Assembly: GCA_900544065.1 (NCBI GenBank)
Contig: UQTR01000016.1
Span: 1-33,139, forward strand
Length of the DNA: 33,139 nt
From: an uncultured Collinsella sp.
GTDB lineage: Bacteria; Actinomycetota; Coriobacteriia; Coriobacteriales; Coriobacteriaceae
Reading direction: 5' to 3'
Position numbers and translations under genes: made by a program. Below the pieces are notes generated by a model. That model had not been told where the DNA came from. It was given only the letters and a program-made list of their open reading frames with translations, and did not search any database. Shown here in pieces: positions 22,868 to 29,265 of the stretch. Each line of letters begins with the position of its first letter. The stretch's first letter is position 1.

Positions 22868-23902
22868 TTAACGGGCGACGCGGGTGCCACCGTCGGCAGC
22901 GTTTGCCACGCCGGCGATCTCGTCGGCGGTCACCAGGTTGGAATCGCCCTTGATGGTGAGCTTGAGAATCGAGGCCGCGATGGCGTAGTTGACGGCGTCC
23001 TGCGGGTCGAAGTCGTTGATGAGGGCATGGACGAGGCCGGCGTTGAAAGCGTCGCCGGCGGCAACGCCCTCGAGCACGTGCACGTCGTGAGCAGGGGAGA
23101 ACCAGTGCTCGCCGCTCTCGGCGTCATAGAGCATGCCCATCCAGATGGAGCGCTCGACGCAGGAGATGTTGCGGACGACCGAGGCGACCTTCTTGCAGCC
23201 GTACTCGGCGCAGATCTGACGGGCCATCTCGACGTAGGTGTCGCGCTCCTCGATGCCGTGGGCAAGGGAGCCGGAGACGCAGGTCATACCGAGGCCGGCA
23301 GGTGCGTCCTCGTCGTTGGCGATGCAGATGTCGACGAGCGGCAGGAGCTCCTTCATGGTTGCCTGCGACTTCTCGGGCGACCACATCTTGCCGCGGTAGT
23401 TAACGTCGCACACGGTGGTGATGCCCTTGGCGCGGCAAGCGGTGAGAGCGTCCTTGCAGGCGGCAGCCATCTCGTCGGAGACGGCGGGCGTCACGCCAGA
23501 GAAGTAGAAGACGTCGATGCCCTTGAGGATCTCGTCCCAGTCAAAGACGTCGCGCTTGGCCATGTTGATGGCGGAGTACTTGCGGTCGTAGACGCAGCCG
23601 TTGCCGCGCTGCGAGGCACCGACCTCAAACACATAGGAGCCAAGACGGTCGCCCTGACGCACGACGCGCGTGGTGTCGACGTCGTAGACCTTCAGCGAGC
23701 GCAGGGCGCACTCGCCCAGGCGGTTGGCCGGAACGACGGAAACGTAAGCGGCCTTGTCGCCCTGATAGGCCAGGGAAAGCGCGGTGTTGGCCTCGGCGCC
23801 GCCGTAGCGGACGTCGAACTCGGTGGCCTGCTCAATACGCAGGTGATCTTTGGGCGAGAGCCTCATCATGATCTCGCCGAAGGTAAGAACCGTTTTACCC
23901 AT
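22868..23902 (-). CDS. kdgK: 2-keto-3-deoxygluconate kinase (PfkB family)
   Basis: This 344-residue PfkB-family sugar kinase opens with TVLTFGEIMMRLSP, a start typical of KDG kinases. VRYGGAEANTALSLA is the N-terminal family signature, and EGVAAGDAFNAG is the C-terminal one with the catalytic Asp kept; the usual GAGD reads AAGD here. It phosphorylates KDG to KDPG for Eda. The ATG at 23902 follows AAAAGGAG; longer frames would run into the leader hairpin. The promoter at 24045-24071 with its LacI-type operators faces the divergent lacI-family gene, the usual layout for local repression. Confidence 0.93.
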   Translation of the reverse strand: MGKTVLTFGEIMMRLSPKDHLRIEQATEFDVRYGGAEANTALSLAYQGDKAAYVSVVPANRLGECALRSLKVYDVDTTRVVRQGDRLGSYVFEVGASQRGNGCVYDRKYSAINMAKRDVFDWDEILKGIDVFYFSGVTPAVSDEMAAACKDALTACRAKGITTVCDVNYRGKMWSPEKSQATMKELLPLVDICIANDEDAPAGLGMTCVSGSLAHGIEERDTYVEMARQICAEYGCKKVASVVRNISCVERSIWMGMLYDAESGEHWFSPAHDVHVLEGVAAGDAFNAGLVHALINDFDPQDAVNYAIAASILKLTIKGDSNLVTADEIAGVANAADGGTRVAR

Positions 23903-23944
23903 GGTCGCGTAGCTCCTTTTGTCTGTGCGTACACCTTTGATATG

Positions 23945-24002
23945 GCGTTGGCACGGAGGTGCCAAGACGGTAGGGTGCATCTTTGCACCTCCGTGCCAAC
24001 GC
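23945..24002 (-). promoter_or_regulatory. Conserved-loop hairpin in kdgK leader
   Basis: A perfect 18-bp stem (23945-23962 with 23985-24002) around a 22-nt loop almost identical to that of the yczE-leader hairpin. It lies between the operator and the kdgK ribosome site and has no T-tract, so it is not a simple terminator. Confidence 0.8.
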
Positions 24003-24006
24003 TTAC

Positions 24007-24071
24007 CGAAATCGGTTTACGAAATCGGTTTCGTTTCGAGTTGTAGTATACTCACCTACAGCGTTTTGCAA
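24007..24071 (-). promoter_or_regulatory. kdgK promoter with LacI-type operators
   Basis: On the minus strand: TTGCAA (24066-24071), 15 bp, TATACT (24045-24050), then operator CGAAACCGATTTCG (24020-24033) and an abutting imperfect second copy (24007-24020). The region also separates kdgK from the divergent regulator. Confidence 0.82.
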
Positions 24072-24136
24072 GCGAAATTTTTAAAAAAATGCCTAAAATG
24101 GCTAAGATTGCCGACACGTGGGAAACGGGGTGCGCC

Positions 24137-25159
24137 ATGGCGCAGATGAGAATCAAAGACATTGCCGCCGAGGCGGGCGTGAGCCCGGCCACCGTTTCGC
24201 GCTACCTCAACAACCGTCCCGGTCAGATGACCGAGGAGACCCGCGCCCGCATCGCCGAGGTCATCGAGCGTACGGGCTATCGTCCCCGCGCCGCCGCACG
24301 CAACCTGCGCAGCTCGCGCACCAACCTCATCGGCGTCATCCTCGCCGACATCGCCAACCCGTTCTCGAGCGCCATGCTCGAGGGCCTTTCCGCTAGTGCC
24401 GCCGCGCGCGGCTGCTCGCTTATGACGGCCATTAGCGGCAACGACCCCGCCAAGGAGGCCGAATCGCTTACCAGACTTATCGATGCGGGCGTGGACGGCT
24501 TGGTCGTCAACACCTGCGGAGGCAATGACGAGGCGATCGTCGCGGCAGCGGGGCGCCTGCCCGTTGTGCTGCTCGACCGCGATGTTGCCGACGGCGGTGT
24601 CGATCTGGTGACATCTAACAACCGTGAGCTGGTCGCCGGCTTGGTAGACGCCTTGGCCGCTGCGGGCAGCGAACGCCTGTGCCTGCTCACCGAGGCAAGC
24701 GACGACAGCCCCGTGCGTCGCGAGCGTGCCGAGGCCTTTGCCGACGAGCTTTCGCGACGCGGCCTTGCGGGCGAGGTCGTCACCCTGGCCGATGGTGGCG
24801 CCTCGGGCGTCGGCCGCTTGGACGAGACCATCCGCGGCTATGCAGGCAAAAAGCTCGGCCTCATTGCCGTCAACGGTCTGGTCTTCCTGCGTCTGACCGA
24901 GGCGCTGGCGCAGCTTGGTCCCTCGCTGCCGGCGGGGCTCAAGATCGCGACGTTTGACGACTACCCCTGGAACCATGTGCTCTTTGGCGGCGTGACCACG
25001 GCCGCGCAGGACACCCTCACCATTGCCGAGCGCGTGGTCGAGCGCCTCTCCGAGCGCATCGACGTTGTTACCACCACCGTGGGCGAGGCCGCAAGGCTCG
25101 CGCCCAAGCACATCGAGATCCCCGGCCACATCGAGTCCCGAGCCTCCACTTCGCGCTAG
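24137..25159 (+). CDS. LacI-family transcriptional repressor
   Basis: This 340-residue LacI/GalR regulator has an N-terminal helix-turn-helix and hinge, IKDIAAEAGVSPATVSRYLN to RPRAAARNLR, followed by a periplasmic-binding-protein-like domain beginning NLIGVILADIANPFSSAMLEG. The segments LVVNTCGGNDE, VLLDRDV, IAVNGLVFLRLTEAL and ATFDDYPW line the expected ligand cleft. It is divergent from kdgK with the CGAAATCGGTTTCG operators between, so it very likely represses kdgK, and by shared sites the yczE-like gene and perhaps HIT; KDG or KDPG would be a natural inducer (inference). The start at 24137 is preferred; 24146 is an alternative, and the ribosome site is weak. Confidence 0.9.
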   Translation: MAQMRIKDIAAEAGVSPATVSRYLNNRPGQMTEETRARIAEVIERTGYRPRAAARNLRSSRTNLIGVILADIANPFSSAMLEGLSASAAARGCSLMTAISGNDPAKEAESLTRLIDAGVDGLVVNTCGGNDEAIVAAAGRLPVVLLDRDVADGGVDLVTSNNRELVAGLVDALAAAGSERLCLLTEASDDSPVRRERAEAFADELSRRGLAGEVVTLADGGASGVGRLDETIRGYAGKKLGLIAVNGLVFLRLTEALAQLGPSLPAGLKIATFDDYPWNHVLFGGVTTAAQDTLTIAERVVERLSERIDVVTTTVGEAARLAPKHIEIPGHIESRASTSR

Positions 25160-25294
25160 GCCACCGACCAGCACTCGCCTGCTCGCGCACGTTTTTTGAG
25201 CGCCGGACACGCTTTAACCCTGCGGAAACATTTTTCTGCGATAGTATCTGCGATATAGAACAGTCGAAACCCGCCCGAAAGAAAGGGGAGCGAC

Positions 25295-26632
25295 ATGAAC
25301 CAGCAGAACATCGATTACGTACTCCGCTCCGTAGAGCAGCGTGACATCCGCTTTGTGCGTCTGTGGTTTGTCGACATTCTCGGTCGCCTCAAGAACTTTG
25401 CCATCAGCCCCGAGGACCTCGAGGTCGCTTTTGAGGAGGGTATTGGCTTTGACGGCTCCGCCATCGAGGGCTTTGCTACGCCCGAGGAAGCCGACATGCT
25501 CGCATTCCCCGATGCTTCGACCTTCCAGATTCTGCCGTGGCGTCCGAGCCACAACGGCGTCGCCCGCGTGTTCTGCGACGTATGCACTCCCGATCGCAAG
25601 CCGTTTGCTGGCGACCCGCGCGATGCCCTGCGCCGCATGTTCCGCAAGGCCGAGAAGGCTGGCTATCTGCTCAACGTGGGCGCCGAGCTGGAGTATTACT
25701 ACTTCCCCGACGAACACACCCCCGAGCCGCTCGACAACGTGGGCTACTTCGATCTTTCGGTGAGCGATGCCGCCCGCGACCTGCGTCGCAACACGGTCCT
25801 CACGCTCGAGAAGATGTCCGTGCCCGTGGAGTACACCTTCCACGCCGCCGGCCGCTCGCAGCACGGCATGAGCCTGCGTCACGCCGAGGCCCTGAGCATG
25901 TCCGACGCCATCACCACGGCCAAACTCATCATTAAGCAGCAGGCCTACGAGAGCGGTTGCCACGCCTCCTTTATGCCCAAGCCGTTGGCGGGCGAGGATG
26001 GCAGCGCCATGTTTTTGCATCAGTCGCTGTTCGACCACGACGGCAACAACGTCTTTTGGGGCGAGGACGACGAGAAGTATCACCTCTCCGATATCGCCAA
26101 GCACTACATGGCCGGCATTCTGGCACACGCGCGCGAGATCAGCGCTATCACTAACCCCACGGTCAACTCGTACAAGCGCATTACCACGGGTGGCGACTCC
26201 GTGCCGCAGTACGCCACGTGGGGCCTGCGCAACCGCGCGAGTATGGTCCGCATCCCGGTCTACAAGCCCGGCAAGCAGCTGTCCACGCGCATTGAGCTTC
26301 GCAGCCCCGACCCCATGGCCAACCCGTACCTGGTCAACGCCGTCACGCTGGCGGCTGGTCTCGACGGCATCGAGCGCAAGCTGGAGCTCCCGCCCGAGGC
26401 CACGGCCGAGACGCTCAAGCTTACCGACCGTCAGATGGTCGAGGCCGGCTACACGCCGCTGCCGCGCTCGCTCAAAGAGGCACTCGACGTATTTGAGGAC
26501 TCGCAGTTTATGAAGGATGCCCTCGGCGAGCACATCCACAGCTTCTTCCTCAAAAAGAAGCGCGACGAGTGGCATAAGTTCGAGTCCACGATCACCGAGT
26601 GGGAGATCAAGCACTACCTGGCGAACTCCTAA
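25295..26632 (+). CDS. Glutamine-synthetase homologue with altered active site
   Basis: This 445-residue protein has the full length and both domains of type I-alpha glutamine synthetase: FDGSAIEGF (52-60), GAELEYYYF (129-137), FMPKPLAGEDGSAM, NPTVNSYKR, RNRASMVRIP and RIELRSPDPMANPYL. Compared with the Bacillus enzyme as I recall it, several catalytic positions differ: the HHEVAPGQHE metal-ligand segment reads FHAAGRSQHG (182-191, both Glu lost), NGSGMH reads DGSAMF (235-240, His lost), the flap Glu is replaced around D301-S302, and R62 is Thr. The fold is clear; ordinary glutamine synthesis is doubtful. GAAAGGGGAG precedes the ATG. A GlnR-like regulator follows 50 bp later. Confidence 0.82.
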   Translation: MNQQNIDYVLRSVEQRDIRFVRLWFVDILGRLKNFAISPEDLEVAFEEGIGFDGSAIEGFATPEEADMLAFPDASTFQILPWRPSHNGVARVFCDVCTPDRKPFAGDPRDALRRMFRKAEKAGYLLNVGAELEYYYFPDEHTPEPLDNVGYFDLSVSDAARDLRRNTVLTLEKMSVPVEYTFHAAGRSQHGMSLRHAEALSMSDAITTAKLIIKQQAYESGCHASFMPKPLAGEDGSAMFLHQSLFDHDGNNVFWGEDDEKYHLSDIAKHYMAGILAHAREISAITNPTVNSYKRITTGGDSVPQYATWGLRNRASMVRIPVYKPGKQLSTRIELRSPDPMANPYLVNAVTLAAGLDGIERKLELPPEATAETLKLTDRQMVEAGYTPLPRSLKEALDVFEDSQFMKDALGEHIHSFFLKKKRDEWHKFESTITEWEIKHYLANS

Positions 26633-26682
26633 TCGCGCTGGCTTGTCCCAGTACGATTGAGCTCATTTCTTTGGAGGCCGAT

Positions 26683-27345
26683 ATGTCCGAAAAGAGTGCC
26701 CTGTTCATGGCGCGCACGACGCGCTTCCACGAGTTTGCCCGCAGCCTGACGACCACCCTGGGTGTCGAGGTGAGCCTTGCCACCCCCGATTCGCCGACTG
26801 CGGCGCATGACTTTGACCTGCTGATTCTCGATTCCGACGGCATCCGCAGTGACCGTATCGATCAAATTGCCAAGTGGCTCGACGATCGAGGCGGCGTTCC
26901 GATGCTGGTGATCGTCGACGACGAGGCGCTCGGCACCCTGCGCCTGCCGAATCACGCGCATGCTGACTTTGTATGCCCCACGGCGACGCCCAACGAGCTC
27001 AAGGCTCGTGCGCAGCGCCTGATGGGCGAGGAGGAGACCGTCACCGCCGATGACGTGCTCAACATCGATAACCTCGAGATCAACCTGGCCACCTACCAGG
27101 TGACGCTCGACGATGAGCCCATCGATCTGACGCTGATGGAGTACTCGCTGCTGAGCTTTTTGGCGACGCATCCCAACCGCGCCTACAGCCGCGAGGTGCT
27201 GCTGCACCGCGTGTGGGGCTTTGAGTACTGCGGCGGCACGCGCACTGTCGACGTGCATATTCGACGCATCCGCTCCAAGGTGGGCCCGCAGATCGCGGCG
27301 CACATCACCACCGTCCGCGGCGTGGGCTATCTGTTTAAGGACTAG
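26683..27345 (+). CDS. Orphan OmpR/GlnR-like winged-helix regulator
   Basis: This 220-residue response-regulator-like protein has a degenerate receiver: LLILDSDGI keeps Asp50 at the phosphorylation position, but the usual N-terminal acidic pair is not seen. The C-terminal winged helix (about 125-220) reads LTLMEYSLLSFLATHPNRAY, VWGFEYCGGTRTVDVHIRR and TTVRGVGYLF, very close to actinobacterial GlnR. GlnR is an atypical, kinase-less regulator of nitrogen genes including glnA, and here it directly follows a glutamine-synthetase homologue with no kinase gene nearby. TTGGAGG precedes the ATG at 26683. A nitrogen role is inferred from similarity and context. Confidence 0.85.
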   Translation: MSEKSALFMARTTRFHEFARSLTTTLGVEVSLATPDSPTAAHDFDLLILDSDGIRSDRIDQIAKWLDDRGGVPMLVIVDDEALGTLRLPNHAHADFVCPTATPNELKARAQRLMGEEETVTADDVLNIDNLEINLATYQVTLDDEPIDLTLMEYSLLSFLATHPNRAYSREVLLHRVWGFEYCGGTRTVDVHIRRIRSKVGPQIAAHITTVRGVGYLFKD

Positions 27346-27349
27346 ATTT

Positions 27350-27386
27350 CCACCACAAAGGGGACAGGCACCTTTGTGGTGGTTTT
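27350..27386 (+). terminator. Terminator with GGGGACAGGCACC core
   Basis: CCACCACAAAGG/CCTTTGTGGTGG stem (12 bp) and TTTT. The GGGGACAGGCACCT segment inside is a dispersed palindromic repeat in many bacterial genomes (general knowledge), here serving as a gene end 5 bp after the stop. Confidence 0.82.
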
Positions 27387-27500
27387 GCCGCAGGTGCGGG
27401 TTCCCTTCGAGTTTGCAGCAGAACTTAAGCCTTCCTAAAAGATTGCGTTCTCGTACACGTACGCCCGCATATTGGGGTACAACTCAACGTGAACAATGAT

Positions 27501-27524
27501 GGCCCGCCACGTGTTTGGCGGGCC
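27501..27524 (+). terminator. Hairpin just before the htrA ribosome site
   Basis: GGCCCGCCA/TGGCGGGCC stem followed by TTTGG, about 20 bp before AAAGGA of the protease gene. It could end leftover upstream transcripts or attenuate htrA. The rest of 27387-27553 shows no gene and no clear promoter. Confidence 0.6.
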
Positions 27525-27553
27525 TTTGGTTATTTGACGAAAGGATCGCAGCT

Positions 27554-29017
27554 ATGAGCGAGAACGATTCCCAGCGTCCCCAGGATGTTGGCAATGCCGG
27601 CGAGACTCAGCAGCAGCCGCGCGTGCAGGTGGAGTCGACGCCTGCCGACGGCAACAACATTCCCTACGTGCAGGCCTATGACACACAGACCGGCCAGCCG
27701 CAGTGCGGTCAGCAGGTCGTGAACAAGCACACGGTGGTCAAGACCAAGACCAAAAAGCTGCCGATCTTTATTACGGCACTTGCCGGCTGCGCCTGCGGCG
27801 CCCTGCTGGTCATTGCGCTCATTATGAGCGGCACGCTCAATATTGGTGGTGGCAAGAATGCCGTGACGGCGGGCGCTTCGGGTTCATCGACGCAAAAGAT
27901 CACCATCGACTCCGAGGACACCACGCTGGCCGAGGCCGTTTCTGCCAAGGCCCTGCCCTCCGTGGTTTCCATCACCGCCACTTCGAGCGGTAGCCAGAAT
28001 GGCTCACTTTCGCAGTCTGCCGACGAGTCGGACAACTCGGGCAGCGTCGGTTCGGGCGTTGTGCTCGATACCGAGGGCCATATCCTCACCAACAACCACG
28101 TGGTCGATGGCTATGACCAGTACGTGGTGACCATGGACGACGGCACCACCTACGAGGCCGAGTTCGTGGGCAACGATGCCTCGAGCGACCTCGCCGTTAT
28201 CAAGCTCAAGGACGCCGATGCCTCCAAGCTCACCCCGATTGAGATCGGCGACTCCTCCAAGCTCAACGTGGGCGAGTGGGTCATGGCGATCGGTTCGCCG
28301 TTTGGCAACGAGCAGTCTGTCTCCACGGGCATTGTGTCGGCGCTGTATCGCTCAACGGCCATGAGCTCTACCAGCGGCAACACTATCTACGCCAACATGA
28401 TCCAGACCGATGCCGCCATCAACCCGGGCAACTCCGGCGGCGCGCTTGTCAACGACAACGGCGAGCTCGTGGGTATCAACTCGCTCATCGAGAGCTATTC
28501 GGGCTCCAGCTCGGGCGTGGGCTTTGCTATTCCCGTTAACTACGCCAAGGACATTGCCGACCAGATCATCGACGGTAAGACGCCGGTGCACCCGTACCTG
28601 GGCGCCACGCTTTCGAGCGTCAATGCGCTTAACGCCCGCACCAACAAGCTGAGCACCGACAGCGGCGCGTATGTGGCGAGCGTCGTCGAGGACGGTCCCG
28701 CAGCCAAGGCTGGCATCCAAGAGGGCGATGTCATTACCAAGCTGGGCGACGACGAGATTACGAGCGCCGACGGCCTGATCATCGCACTGCGCAGCCACGA
28801 GGTGGGCGAGAAGGTCGAGATCACGCTCATGCGCGGCAAGGAAGAGAAGAAGGTCACGGTCGAGCTGGGTTCTGATGAGGAGCTGCAGAACCAGCAACAG
28901 GACGACAGCGCGACCGACACCGGCAACGGCGGTATTACCGACGAGCAGTTGCGCCAGTATCTGGAGGAGCTGCTGGGCCAGCAGGGCCAGGGTCAAGGCT
29001 ACGGTCAGGGTTTCTAA
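27554..29017 (+). CDS. HtrA/DegP-type membrane-anchored serine protease
   Basis: This 487-residue envelope protease has a cytoplasmic, Gln-rich N-terminus, one transmembrane segment (about 72-97, LPIFITALAGCACGALLVIA), a Ser/Gly-rich linker and a trypsin-like domain. The catalytic triad is His in LTNNHVVDG (about 181), Asp in SSDLAVIKL (about 211) and Ser in INPGNSGGAL (about 294). A single PDZ domain follows (GAYVASVVEDGPAAKAG to KVTVELG), then a short Gln/Gly-rich tail. Such proteins degrade or refold damaged extracytoplasmic proteins. The ATG at 27554 follows AAAGGA. It is transcribed alone between two hairpins. Confidence 0.92.
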   Translation: MSENDSQRPQDVGNAGETQQQPRVQVESTPADGNNIPYVQAYDTQTGQPQCGQQVVNKHTVVKTKTKKLPIFITALAGCACGALLVIALIMSGTLNIGGGKNAVTAGASGSSTQKITIDSEDTTLAEAVSAKALPSVVSITATSSGSQNGSLSQSADESDNSGSVGSGVVLDTEGHILTNNHVVDGYDQYVVTMDDGTTYEAEFVGNDASSDLAVIKLKDADASKLTPIEIGDSSKLNVGEWVMAIGSPFGNEQSVSTGIVSALYRSTAMSSTSGNTIYANMIQTDAAINPGNSGGALVNDNGELVGINSLIESYSGSSSGVGFAIPVNYAKDIADQIIDGKTPVHPYLGATLSSVNALNARTNKLSTDSGAYVASVVEDGPAAKAGIQEGDVITKLGDDEITSADGLIIALRSHEVGEKVEITLMRGKEEKKVTVELGSDEELQNQQQDDSATDTGNGGITDEQLRQYLEELLGQQGQGQGYGQGF

Positions 29018-29043
29018 CGGGCCGTATTGCACATATCGAAGCC

Positions 29044-29082
29044 AGAGGGGTTGTCCCATCAACGTGGGACAGCCCCTCTTTT
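29044..29082 (+). terminator. Terminator after htrA
   Basis: A 15-bp stem AGAGGGGTTGTCCCA/TGGGACAGCCCCTCT (one G-A mismatch) followed by TTTT. The next 180 bp up to ligA show no further gene. Confidence 0.88.
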
Positions 29083-29265
29083 CTCATTGATCTGTTGGGG
29101 ACGGAGGAAAACGGATTATTTAGAAATGGCAAGGACATGGTTTGATCGCGCTATCCACCTCGGTCTGGCGGCTGCCGATTCGGTGCGGTTCGAAAGGGTT
29201 ATTCGGCCCCATTGCGACCGGTGGTACTCTAGTATCCGTTTGAAATCGAGCGAAGGAGTGCCGCT

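Noticed and set aside
22685..24046. 453-codon + strand frame covering kdgK and its leader
   Set aside because: It is antisense to a clear PfkB kinase and runs through the structured leader; no ribosome site and no recognisable domain.
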